Part shown: positions 25,818 to 38,773 of the stretch, piece by piece
How the letters are laid out: each line of letters begins with the position of its first letter
Numbering within the stretch: the first letter of the stretch is position 1
From: Auanema rhodensis
Taxonomy: Eukaryota; Nematoda; Chromadorea; Rhabditida; Rhabditidae
DNA: 64,000 nt
Assembly: GCA_964057225.1 (NCBI GenBank)
Contig: OZ059894.1
Coordinates: 10,364,131-10,428,130, forward strand
Reading direction: 5' to 3'
Program-made: the position numbers and the translations under genes
Notes under the pieces: generated by a model
The model's input: the letters and a program-made list of their open reading frames with translations, nothing else
Told to the model about the DNA's origin: nothing
Database searches by the model: none

Positions 25818-28609
25818 GGAGAAGGGGTAACTTGAAAAAACCACTTACCGTACAATTCCTTCATTAGAATCATATGTTACATGAACTCTTTTAACTGATA
25901 ATTTCACAGTTGTTGGCTTATCAAACTGAAACAAAAAATGAATTTCAATTAAATTTTAAAATTTGATATATTACCGATTTGAATGGACATTCTTTGAAAT
26001 TAATTTGTTGATCAATCGTTACTCTCATAGTTTGTTCTTGACCATTTTCACGAAGAATAACATCCATAGATGTATATGACCGAATAAATCCTTTAAATAT
26101 ATTATTATTATTAACTATATGTATAATATTATTTATATAAAATACCATTTCCTTCTTTTCTATATTCTTCTTCATAATCAGGGAATACAACTTCAGCATC
26201 TGGAGAAATATCAGGAAGAGTTCCAGAAACGAAAACCTTCAAAAAATAAATTTTAAAAAATAAAAAATAAAAAAATTAATACATTAGCTTTAAGATAATG
26301 ATAGATATCTCTTCCAGAAAATTCTTGTTTGATTGTTACATAGTAACGATCACCAATATGAAGAGTAACAGATCGATTGAATAATCCACCAGTTAGCATG
26401 AATCCATTATAAGCATCAGTTGCTTGAACCTGAATATATTAAATTAATTAATTAAATTAAATTTAAATGAAATCAATCAATGCGACCGTTTGTTTGTTGT
26501 TTGTTTATTCAAATGCTCATTTGCCCAGTTCACGTGGAATTCACGTGGAACTCACGGTAATCATGTGAATCTCATCACGTAAGAATACATTAGAATAGTG
26601 AGACTTACTTCAGCGAATAGCCATCCCATAACTGATCCAACAGGAAGAAGAAGAAGCATTGGACTGGCCAAATCAGATGGAATCTGAATTCAGAATATGA
26701 GTATCCAGATCTGATGCTGTTTTATGAAAACCTTTGAAACTGCAGTAAATGCATGACCATCAGTTGGAGTAATGAATGTATGAAGATCAGTCTTTTCAAC
26801 TGCTTTACCATTGAGTACAGCTTCAAAGAATCCAGATATACGTTGAGGATCTCCTGAATATGACATTCAGTTAATATAATTTTATAATTTGTTTTTAAAC
26901 CTTTCTTTAAACATTCTTTTCCATTTCCGTAATAGCCAGGTTGACATATACAGCAATAACCTGGATTTTGATCCCTGAAAATCATATTTGTTTTAATTTT
27001 AAAATGAATATGAATTACCGGCATTCTCCATTTGTGTGACAGGCTGTTTCACCAGCAAGATCGCAAGAGCTAGCAACTTCTTCAGAATCATAGCTACCAA
27101 GAGGAACTGAAAGTTTGTTAATTAAGAATATGATGTTTGAATACAATAAGCTTACTTCGTTGAGATGAACGATCAGGCTCAGCTGGTTGAGCATCTTCAA
27201 CTTGACGTGATTCATCAGCTTCTCCATCTTCCTCAGATTCAGCATCTAAATTATAAATAATATTGTTAACTATTCATTTAGATATATAAAACCTGCACAG
27301 ATGCATCTAGTACATCCACGATCATCAACAAGGTTATTACAACGTTCAGGACAGCTATCAGAATAAGCATCAACTGGGCAATCTTTTGCTGAAAATATAA
27401 GAAAACAGTTAATGGAATATTTGAAATAGGCTTTACGTTGTTGACGACGTTGTTCTCCATCATAGTCTTGATCATAATTTCCATAATCATATTCTTCTCC
27501 ATTCTCTTTAGGGTCTTCAAATGCTGGTCCAGAAATACGGAAAATGAAGTAATTTCCATCATTTTGATTTGAAAGACTAAACTTATATATCTAATTACGC
27601 TGTTAACTATGCTATTAACCTGGCAATTTGTTTAACATCTGGTCCACCACTGTTCACAAGTGCATGGTACATGTCAGGCCCTGTGAAACCAGCTTGAGCA
27701 TAGATTCCAGCTGATGATGACCATGGTAAATCTCTGTATAATAGGATACAGTATGAGAATATTCCATCAGAAGCAATTGCTAACTAAACAAATTATATGA
27801 AATAATAAAATAATTGAATTCTCTATGAATTTTTACTTGAAAAACAGCTTGTCCATCGTTTTCTTTGTTATTAACTTCATCCCAAGTTACAATAATAGCT
27901 TGGAGAGTTTGAAACTCTGAACCATCAGCAAATTGATTTCGAACATAATCTGATAATTTTCTTAAAACAGCTTGATCAGATGTAGTTGATCTAAAAATAT
28001 AAATTAATTATATAAATTAAATATTTATAGATGACCTATAGTATACGGTAGAATCTTCTACTGGTGCATAGTAAACAGCAATTGCACTACGATTCAATCG
28101 TTGAAGAGGAGTAATACTATCTAATATTATATTTATTAATTATATATTTATATTTTTATATTTTTTAAAAATTATTTAAACATACCAGGTACTTTTTGAT
28201 CAAAAGATACAATTCCAGTCGAACTAATGAATAGCTCATCATGTTCATTTTCAAGAAAAACTACAGGAATTTCCAATGCTACAGCATGCTGTTCAGTAGA
28301 ATACGGTATAATCTAAAGAAATACAAATTCATTTTCTTCTTAAACATTCAGCATATCAAAGATATTTTTTTTTTAATTTCAATAAGAGATTTCTTATCAT
28401 TTTACTAAAAATTTTATTTTCTTATCTGATAGATTAGAATAAGCAAAAAAAATTACAATTCATAGTAATTTTGTATTAATTAATTAAAATAAATAAATAA
28501 AAATATATAAACATACTTGATCTCCAACAGTTTGTCCAAAATCAAATAGTTCTGCTTGAGCAGATATTAAAGGAATAATTAGTGACAGTAACAATAGTTT
28601 GAGCCTCAT
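21546..28609 (-). CDS. nid-1: Nidogen, complete (39 exons, 1550 aa)
   Basis: Basement-membrane linker that bridges laminin and type IV collagen. First exon 28517-28609 (signal peptide MRLKLLLLSLIIPLISA), last exon 21546-21655; all 39 phases close. Order: NIDO (about 55-225), a Cys-rich link with GCTRCIC (256-286), an acidic linker, EGF 1 (about 329-367), G2F beta-barrel (about 371-579), twelve further EGF modules (about 624-1246, including calcium-binding DIDEC), a six-bladed YWTD propeller (about 1277-1510; YYTDWHREN, FYWTDWRD) and a final EGF ending at the stop. I see no thyroglobulin type-1 module, unlike vertebrate nidogens. The length fits the family. A TTTTTTTAG acceptor 5 nt before the ATG suggests trans-splicing or a 5'-UTR intron. 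Intron 16 contains a 60-bp GA/CT tract and intron 12 a CACGTGG array. Identification is very secure. Confidence 0.96.
25757..25819. repeat. (GA)n tract inside nidogen intron 16
   Basis: About 60 bp of GA with AAAG interruptions. On the transcribed (minus-sense) strand it is a CT tract lying between a GTAAGTGG donor and a TTTCAG acceptor, so it could act as a polypyrimidine element, although it is not adjacent to the acceptor. Confidence 0.95.
26529..26580. repeat. TCACGTGGAAT array (11-bp period)
   Basis: TCACGTGGAAT, TCACGTGGAAC and TCACGGTAATC stand in tandem at 11-bp spacing, followed by degenerate copies, inside nidogen intron 12. It belongs to the same family as the arrays near 31217 and 38635. 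Confidence 0.7.
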
Positions 28610-30435
28610 GGCTCCTAAAAAAATGAAAATTTTAATAAAAATGAATTTAAAAAGAAAGAAAAAAGAATAATATTACTTATATAGTTAAATATATATTATA
28701 GAATATATATATAATAGTATATTGGTTGGTATATACTATGTATTTGATGATTGATAAGAGCTGCCAAAAGAAAAAAAAAAGAAAAAATGGCTTGACCCCT
28801 TGTCTTATAACTTCATTTGATACCATAAAGAGAGAGGATGAGGGAGAGAAAGTAAAGTATAAAGAGAAAGAGAATGAGAGAATAAAAGGAAATATTATTA
28901 TATTGATAAGACATTTGAATGATAACATCGTATTATGATTGGGTTGTTTCACATAAATTTTGTTTGCAATATCTTCTAAAAGTTTATGAAAAACTATGAA
29001 CTAACTCTTCTCAACTAACTATTTAACATATAGTTTACATTTCATATCTTATACATATATATATATATACGTATAGTTAGTTATAAATAAGAAAAAAAGA
29101 ATGATTTTCATATAAAAAAAGGCTGAATAAGATGAAAAAATGGCTGAGGATGATACGAAGTGAGTATATGCTATGAATGAAGGGGGAGGAGTGAAGTTGT
29201 AGTAGAGAGAGGGCAATAAGATGACGCTGAATGAATCAGTATAGTAAAGGTGAGATGATACATATATGTATTTATGAATATAAAAATATATATTAAACAA
29301 TACTATATATATATAGTTAGCTGTTTATAGTTATTATTTATAAGATTAGAGGTAGAAGAGGTCAATGTGTTGTTGAAGAAAATGCTGACTCATTTACGGA
29401 TGGATGAGCAAAAATTCTATTAAGAAAGGATAATATGAATACTAATATAAGTAATAATTGGACATATTCAGTATTTAGATAGAATAGTTAGAGTAGAACT
29501 ATACCATATAAGGTTAACGACCTCAGGTCGAATTTTCAAATGGAAAACTGCTCATATGAATGGATGACAATGAAACAATGGAAGAGGTGTCAGCAAAGGA
29601 TCAAATGCAGAAATACAAGGAGGATTTAGGTAAAAGATGACATAAGATTTTCATAAAATTTAACCATATCATATAGTTAATAGTAAAAATGGAAAGACAA
29701 CAACAGCTTACAACAGTTCGAGCAGAGAACATAAGCGGTAACTGAGGTGTTTTTTTTTCCGAAAAGCAAGATAACTTCTGCTGTCGGTAATCTGAGAATA
29801 CCGTCTGGTCGGCAGAAAGGAAGAGAGGTCCTTAATAGCCTTCTGGAGTATAAGGAAAAGGCAAAAAGAGGAGGATATTATGAATTAGATGATAAACAGA
29901 CGTCAAATAGAGATTATAAAAAGTAGGATAACAGGTGCTTGTATATAATGATATAAGAAAAAAATAGAAAATACCATATAACAATAGAAATAGAAAGAAA
30001 TATATTAAGATGTATGAAAAGAAAATAAGAAGAAGGTAAGAAGGGTGAGAGAGTTAGAGGTTAAGAAGAAGGAGAGAGGAAGAGTAAGAGGTTAAGAAGA
30101 AGAAGGAGGAAGAGGAGAGAGGGAGGGAGGGAGGTGAAGAAAAAAAGGGATTAAATATAAAATACATAGAAAGAAGAATAGAAAGGTCATTATACTTAAC
30201 TGTATATATGTATTAATATGAGCCACTTGATAGAATTAAATAAAAAAATTAATAAAACAATAAATGGATTTAGATTGAATATTAAGAAGTTTAATCATTT
30301 TTTTAGAACAAAATCAATATTGTAATGAGGATCAAGAGGTCAAAATAAAGAAAATTATGAACAAATTTTTGATTATACACACGTGAAATACACGTGAAGA
30401 TAGATTAAGTAGAATTCTAGACAAAAAGAGACAGA

Positions 30436-30441
30436 GTGTGT

Positions 30442-30499
<58 letters not shown>

Positions 30500-30500
30500 T
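30436..30500. repeat. (GA)n microsatellite
   Basis: GA run with AAAG interruptions. It is the last large purine tract on the + strand before the strand switch of the gene desert. Confidence 0.95.
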
Positions 30501-31216
30501 GAAGAATAAGGCAGAAAACTGAAAAGATTTGTTGAATTGTAAGCTCGTTATGTTACATCGTTAAGGCTCCATCTATATTTGTATGCATTTAGGAAAGAAT
30601 GTGGTAAAGTTAAAGGAAATGAGAAAAAAAACTTTGGAAGATATTAAGTATTTCCAGCTGCAATACAAGACAAATGGAAGTTGTGTGAAAGATCTTTTGA
30701 ACGATGAATTTTCAAATAATGAGACAAGAGACTGTGAAAAGCACCTTTGACCAAGAAATTTGTCATTTTATTTCAGAATAAAAATGAGAACATGTGTCTA
30801 TTGAACTGTTAAAAAGTCATAAAAATCTTTTTTTTTTCTGTTCATTTTCACATTTTAAAATAGAAAATATATTATACTATATTATACATATAATAAATAT
30901 AATTTATAGTTATACATATAAATAATATTTTATTTAAAAAAAAAAAAGGTTTGTAATTTGATTTCAAGTTTGAAACAAATGAGGTTTTTTCCAGCCATGC
31001 TAGATCTCTTTATAATTAATCATTTCGTTCTATCTGTTGTAACAGTTTTTTTCAATGACTCAATCACTTTAAATCTTTTTTTTTGCTCAAAAATTTTATT
31101 TTATGTTTGGAAATAAACATTCAACTTCAACTTGAAATTCGGATATATTTGGATTTTTACAGATATTCTCAGACATCTTCAAATTTCGGTTTAAGCTTTG
31201 TTTCATCAATATTGAT

Positions 31217-31278
31217 TACACGTGAACTAAACGTGAGCTGTGCGTGAGCTATACGTGAAATGTGCGTGAAAATCACGC
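31217..31278. repeat. CGTGA array, 11-bp period
   Basis: Five consecutive units begin with CGTGA at exact 11-bp spacing (CGTGAACTAAA, CGTGAGCTGTG, CGTGAGCTATA, CGTGAAATGTG, CGTGAAAATCA), close to one helical turn. The orientation is opposite to that of the array near 38.6 kb. Confidence 0.8.
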
Positions 31279-34200
31279 TTATCAGCGTCTTCATTCATTA
31301 TTTCATTTTCAAATAGTAGACGTTCAATTGGTTTTATATAGTATATACAATATTTTATATACTATATATACATATAGTTAAGATTTAACCAGTTATGTAT
31401 ATACTAACTATATGGTTTGATTATTATATTTGAAGTTCTAATTCAAGAATATGAAGTATATAACTTGAATGTAAAATTAGAAAATTGAACTTTCAATTAA
31501 AATTATTTTACAAGAAGAAGATTTGAGATTTTTTAATTAAATTAGTAGTCAAGTGATTACATCAACGAATGATGATTCATCAGTTAATTTCATTCTTTTT
31601 TTTTCAAATTTTCATTTATTTTTCAACTTTAATATTATATATATATATTTTATTAATATTTTATTAAAAAATTTAATAAATTTGAAGAATATTTTGTGAT
31701 CTATGAGTTTTTAAATTTTTTTTGTTTACCGAAGAGACGACATGTAACCTATACATCTTGACGAGTAAACTCTTCAGAAATCCACACACACTTTCAAGAA
31801 GCCGGTTCGGATAAGTTTCATCCTCTACTTCAGTCTTATGCAAATTTGAGATGTAATCTTTATCTTTCTTTAAATTTAAGAAAATAATAACTTAAATTTT
31901 AATAATAAAAAACTTCTTAATTATATACATATAGTTAGTTATATTTAAATATATTTTAAAATTTTTAATTAATTTCATAATCAACTGTATTTCTTGAAAT
32001 TGAAGTAAAAATTCAAAAACTTTTATTCTTTTTGATAAAAAAAAAAGAATATTTTGATTAAAGAATTCAAATATAAATTCTTTAAAAAAGATTGAAGAAG
32101 AAGAAAATTGAGAAAAGAAAATGATATAACATGTCATAAAGAGAAGAAATACATATAAATCTTTTTGACCTCTTAGTCCAGCTATATATACATATATTTC
32201 CATTTTAATCAAAATATTATGTTTATTTATTATTTAATCTATTAAGATAAATCTGAATTTATATAAATCTTTTTTAAAAAATATGTTTTTTTTTTTCTTC
32301 AAATATTTCTGTGTGAAATGAAAAGTAAATTTTGAGAAAGAAATGGGAATAGAATGTGCCAAATGCTCTACTATGTCAACATTCTTCAATGATTTTTCTT
32401 CTATTGTTACTGAAATAATTTATTACAAATGAAACAAAAAAAAATGGAAAAAATCGTTTATCGCAGTAAGCTGTGTTCTTCTCAACTCTGACGATGATGA
32501 GTGTGGCCAGTGGTCACTACTACTCCTACTTCTACTAAGCATGTCAATGATTTCATTGTCTCTTGTTCAATTTCATAGTTCTTTCAGTAACTTTCTCAAT
32601 ATTTTTCTTTTTTGTTTTCATATAAATGCCATGAATCCACCAGTAAAGCTCTTAAGTAGTTTTGGAATGAAGAAAAAAAAAAAGATTTTCGTTTTAGAAA
32701 TAATTCAAATTTGGCGCCCAACGGATGTCGTGCAAGGTCGCCATCACATCGTCATCGTTGTCATATTCTCTACGATGAGGACAGTTGCAACAAATATTCT
32801 GATTGACAGAAATTTTAAAATACCTTAATATCTTAACTATGTGTATAAATTAATTTATTATTCTAATTTAATAAATTTATTCGTTAATATCTCATTATGG
32901 ATCATCATAAGCTATCAAGGAAAGTCTTATGCCTTCATCGTCGTCATTCTTCTTATTCTTCTGCTTCTTCTTCTTCGTGAACTTTTCCATTTTTATCATT
33001 CTTTATTCTTGCAAGCATTCTTCTCACACATACATTCACACACACAGTTTTTCTTGAAAAGGTCGATTTTCAAATTTGATAACATGACATCGTTCACCAG
33101 CTGTTTATACTTTCTTCTTCTTTTTCTTTTTGCACTACTTAGTAAATGAATGTTTGCTTTTTTCTTGTTTTCCCCTCTCTCTCTCTCTCCCTCTCTTATC
33201 TCTCTCTATATTCTTGTTTCTCTCACTCCCTCTGATTGTCTTCAATCGTTTTTCTTTCATCATCTTTCTTCATCCTCATCTTCCACACCCAGTCCTCCTC
33301 CTCACTTTTCGCTTCTATTCCCTTTTCTCTTGTTCATCCCCTCTCTATCTCTCTACTGTCTCTCGCTATTTCTATCTCTGTGTATATTACCTTTGTTGCC
33401 TTTCTTTCTCTCTCTCTCTCTTCATATCTTTCACTGTCTAGCCCTATGTTCCATTATGTTTTATATTTTACCAATTTATATGTCCATAATAAATTATTTT
33501 ATTTTCTTGCTTATTTTCCCCTAAAACTTCCTGGAATTTCGCCCGAATATCACGAGTATTTGTGAGTCGGCTTCTCATTTTCACGGAAAAAAAAAACGTC
33601 GTCGTCGTCATCGTTGTCGTCGTGATAGCTTAATCGTTGTCTAAATCGCCTCCGGGCTATTATCTCCAATATGTTAGCCGATTACTCATTATTTCTTAAC
33701 AAATTATTATTTTTATGACTCATTAAAATACATTTTATCTTCTCATTATCTCTTCATTTTTCAATTAAAGCTCTCGCTCTGCTTCTTCTTTAATAATAAT
33801 TTCGCTTCAGATTTTGATTGTTTTCACTCACATTTTCGTGTTATTTCTCGTATGAAACTTTAATTTTTATAAACTTTGGCTTTTATATTCATAGAAGGTT
33901 CATATCCACTTAAGCTTCATTTCATTTTATTCTTTGAATTTCCGATCTACCTCTATTCTCACATCAATCTAAACCCAATTCTTAATACAAATCAATGTCT
34001 TAAAATCAAAAATTAGTTGTTTTCTCTCTCTCTCTCTCTTTCTCTCTTTAACTTATAATTCAATTGTATTTTATCTAAATATAAAGTTCATTAACGGCTT
34101 TTTCTAATTGTTAATTCAACAACACAAAACATCTGTTTAGCAACTTTAAGATAAAGAAAATGATATTACTTTCATCATGTTCTAACTTGATTGATTTCAA

Positions 34201-34935
34201 ATCATTAAATCGCATTGTATCTGCTTGTCAATCTTATCTTTTCATTCTTACTAACTATTCCTTCTTCTTAATTAGTTTTTTAAATAAAATTTATTTGTTA
34301 AATATATGATTTTATAAAGAAAACTTATTCTTTCAACTTTACTGAACATTGATCGTTCAAACTTTTACAAAAAAATTTATTTTCATTTTTATTTTTTTTG
34401 CACCTTTACCTGATGTTTTAATTCTTTTTGTTAAAATAATATTTCTATTATTTCACACATATATTTATAATATTTAATATATTTATAATAATAATAATAA
34501 TCTTTATTATTATTATTATTATTTTAAATTATAAAAAAAAAAGAAATAATTATTATATTTTAATTTGGAATGTAATGTCTGTTGATCAATCTATATAATC
34601 TGATTAAATGATATCACATGACAAATCTCTATTACTTAATTAGCATATCATGTATTATAAATAATTAGAATAATTAAAATTTTAATTTATTGTTCAATTT
34701 AAATTGAATTTCTTCTAACTTCTTACTTTCTTTATATATTTTTTTAATTTTTAATATAATATATACATAAGTGTATATTCTAAACTATACATATAGTTAA
34801 ATATATTAACAGTTAAGCTTTTATGTGTATGTTCTTCTTATTTATCTGATTATATGATATAGTTAGTGATCATAATAGTTATGATTTTTAGTCATTTAGT
34901 TAAGAGAGAATGTATACAATCTTCACACCTCTCTC

Positions 34936-34966
<31 letters not shown>

Positions 34967-35290
34967 CTTTCTCTCTCTCTCTATTCCTATTAACCCAGAA
35001 TACATACATACATACACGTATATTGAAGAGTTTGCAAATAGAACAAAGACATATCATAACTATGTGTATATAGTTTATAATTTATTTTAAAATAATAAAA
35101 ATATTTTTAAATATTCTTGAAGAAGACTTTTTTCTTTTTTTCTTTTTTCTTTAAGCATTATGAACACATGTGTTGCTATGCAATTATCTTTAGTTCTTTT
35201 CCATTAGCACAAAGTTCTTGAAAAGACCTTTTCATTTTTTTCGAAAAAAAATTGAAACTTAAGGTCTGGGTATTGTCTTTTCAAAACTTC

Positions 35291-35317
35291 TTATAACTCT
35301 CTCCCTCTCTCTCTCCT

Positions 35318-35349
<32 letters not shown>

Positions 35350-35388
35350 TATCTCTCTCTCTCTCTATCTCTCTCTTTCTTTCTTTAT
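35291..35388. repeat. (CT)n / (TATCTC)n tract
   Basis: CT microsatellite in which TATCTC steps recur at regular spacing, with pyrimidines on the + strand. Confidence 0.93.
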
Positions 35389-37825
35389 ATATATCTTTCT
35401 CTATGTATGTTTTACTATTTTTATTATAATCTTATTGATTTCAAAGTTTTTATTTCAATATTATTATTATTCTCATCAATCATTTTCATTTCTTATAATA
35501 TAACAACATATAACTTATATTATTTAGAAAATTATATATAAACCTTCTTCTTCTTCTTCAACTTTTCAAAAAAAAAAGTAGAAAACAGGAAGATGAAGAT
35601 GACAATTTAAATATTTAGATATTATTCTATCTATCTTATGTACATAAACTTTTCTGATTCGTCGTGTTTTTGCCGAAGAAAAACGAGAACTGCGTTCCAC
35701 TACTCTCGAAACGTTTTTGAAGTTCAGCATTAACGTCACGGAAAATACTGAATCTTATCTCACAACTGCTTCATTCTGTCTGCCAATTTTTGTGAAATAT
35801 GAAAAAAATTAAAAGAAAGAGCAAAGAAATAAGTAAATACTCGATTGAGAATATCATTCTCCACACTCTCTTGCCCTTTTTCTCCCCTATCTCTCTCTCT
35901 TTTTCTCTCTCTTTCTATCTATCTATCTCTCTCTCTCTCTCTTTCTTCATATATATTTCTCTCTCAACTTCTTGTTCTCTTCTAGACAATTTGTTCACTT
36001 TTTTTGATGCCTTGTCCTCCTCCATACATTCTATTTGCTTACACGGTTGATTCAAGTTGTTGAAGTTTTGATATCGGATTCATCTTCATTTCAATTTTTT
36101 CAACCTTTATGTTTTCTCCCTCTCTCTCTATCATACTCTCTTCTGATTTTTCAAGCTGTGTCATATAAGTCATCGTTGGCCTCTCCTTCTTGATATACTT
36201 TGCCTTTGTCAAGTTTTTGTAACCTTGTCTCACTCAACTTTTTCCGAAAGAGAGAAAGAGACTGACCTCCTAGGTTGAGTCGCATGAAGTCATTTCACCC
36301 ACTTTCATATTTTTTTCTTTGTTTCTCTCATTCCCTCCATAATACCTGTGCTCTCTTTCCTCACTTTTTTCATTTTTTACTTCTTATCTTTCAGTTATTC
36401 TAGATTTATTTCTCTTCAATATCAAGTAACAACATAAACAACAAAAATTGAAAATCAAAAGTAATCGAAGCCCCGGATATCAGACTTCACCCACCATCGT
36501 TTTCATTCATTTTTCCTAAGCTTTCCAACAACTTTCAACAACATATTTTTCAAATGAACTTAGAAGAAAATAGCTAATAGCATACATATAATTCAATAAA
36601 CTTTTCATTTTTATTCTTCTTAAACTTGAAAAAAAAAACATTTTTTGTAATTAAATAATATAAATTCATTTAAAAATAATAACAAATCATATTTTCTATT
36701 CTTAAATCATTTTTTCTTTTCTTTAAATGAATAATGAGAAAGTAATTCTTGAAGTTTTCAAGAGACATCGTTTTCCAAAAATTCATTGTCATACTCTTAT
36801 CTATCAAGTAAATCAAATGTGGTGTTTGTTTGATCTCATTCTCTTTGAACAAATCTTTTTGAAACTCTTTATTCAAAAATATGTTTTTCTTTTCTTTTTT
36901 TTCGTCACAAAATGATATATTGATGTATGTATATATAAGTAAATGACCTCTAAAATGGTTAAAAATTCTTTTTTCTCTCATGTAATCTAACATGTCACTC
37001 ATTTCTTAATCTCTTTTTTGTCTTTTAGCATGTCTATATTTCTATTTTTTTGTACTTTTTATCATTTTTTTTAAATATTTAAATATATTTATTTTAATAA
37101 ATATCAATAATATCATTCAAATACTATCAATAAATTCTCTTTTATTTTATAGTCAAGGTCACGGTAACGCCTACTTCTATTTACGGTTATATCATATTAA
37201 TCAAAAGCTTTTAATTTAAAAAAAAAAGAATAATTAAAGGTTTATTATAGTTTTTTTTTTGTTAAATTAGATGAGATAGAAATCTTTATTACAATATAAA
37301 TTACTTTAAATACTTTGGTTTTAATAACATATTCTATCATTTCCAGATGTTCTAATATTTTAAAAGTACAAAAAGATTATTTATAATATTACCCGAAATC
37401 TTATGTTTTATATTTTCGTAAAATCCAACATGAAAGTTTGGTTATTAAACTTACAACTTTAACAGCATTTTTCTATCTTTTGATCATTTTAAGCGGTCTT
37501 CCTTTTAAGAGTTGTGACATGATTCCATAACTGACATCTAAACATCTCCTTGATGTCTTTCTTTTCATTCTTTTCTTAATCAAAGAAAAAGAATAAGAGA
37601 GAAGAAGAAGAAGAAGAAGAAGAAATATATATTAAAATAGAAAAGAATATATTCTTTATACCATATAGTTAGTTAAGAAATCACCAGAAAATACATTCTT
37701 TTGTACTGAGAAATACGAATATTTCCTTTTTTTTCCTCTCAATATACAAAGATCTTAACATGTCTCTGAGTATATCAGTCTGTTTCTCTCACACATGCAC
37801 TAAACTCCTTTTCCTGCTCGCTTAT

Positions 37826-37848
37826 ACTCTTTCTCTTTCTCTTTCTCT

Positions 37849-37902
<54 letters not shown>
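37826..37902. repeat. (CT)n microsatellite
   Basis: TTTCTC steps followed by a pure CT run, with pyrimidines on the + strand. A Ser-Leu open frame across it is an artefact. Confidence 0.95.
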
Positions 37903-37904
<2 letters not shown>

Positions 37905-38634
37905 CACCTTGTCTTACCCCCTCTTCACAGGTATATGTTATGAGAAAATATATATTTTCCTTCTTTTTTTTTCCTTAAATCATCTATATATATATACATA
38001 TTGAAATATTTTCTATCTTTCTGATACATAATAGATTTTCTAAACTTTTATCAATGAAATCTCATTTCTAATATCATTTTTCTTCCTTCTTTCATATTTT
38101 TTGAATGTTTAAAATCAATAAGATTTAACTATTATTTCTTTTCTGTTATAAATAACCTTTATATTAATCTTAATAAAGAAATAATATAATAATATGTATA
38201 TATTATTCTTATCTATACTAATTATAAATATATTTATTTATTTTACTTTTTAATCCAATTTCATATTTTCCTATCAATTTCCTTATTCAATACAAATCAA
38301 TATAAGTTGATGATTACGCTTGTAAAGCAAGATAAAGCAGAAGCATGAAAAGCTTCATGCACTTATAATACTATCTACGTATGTATATTATATGTTTTCT
38401 TTCTATTTCTTCTATATTTTATTTTAAAATGAATGATGTAAATAGACAATAATTATTATTTAACTAATGAATCTATTCATTTTAACTTATATAGTATAAG
38501 TTAATGTTTTTCTTAACAACTTCACTGTCAGTTTAATTAAAAAAGTGAAAGTTTCTGTCTCCAAATTCTTGTTGCTTACAACCGTACATCCAACGTTCAT
38601 AACAATTCAAATGAACTTTCCATTTTTATTCAGA

Positions 38635-38773
38635 ACACACGTGCAACTCACGTAATTCACGTAAATCACTATAATGCTATAAATCATTCTACTATTCACG
38701 TAACTCACGAGCTATTCACGTGACTCACGAGCTTCTCACGTAACTCACGCTAGCTCACGTGGGCGTAATTCAC
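38635..38773. repeat. TCACG array with 9/11-bp alternation
   Basis: At least ten copies of TCACG within about 140 bp. In the second half, 9-bp units (TCACGTAAC, TCACGTGAC) alternate with 11-bp units (TCACGAGCTAT, TCACGAGCTTC), giving a dimer of about 20 bp. Several copies contain the palindromic E-box CACGTG. The array is markedly richer in G+C than its AT-rich surroundings. Confidence 0.85.

Noticed and set aside
33130-33565. Three overlapping + frames of 103-124 codons
   Set aside because: All three frames are open because the DNA is a CT/TTC-rich low-complexity tract; no coding bias.
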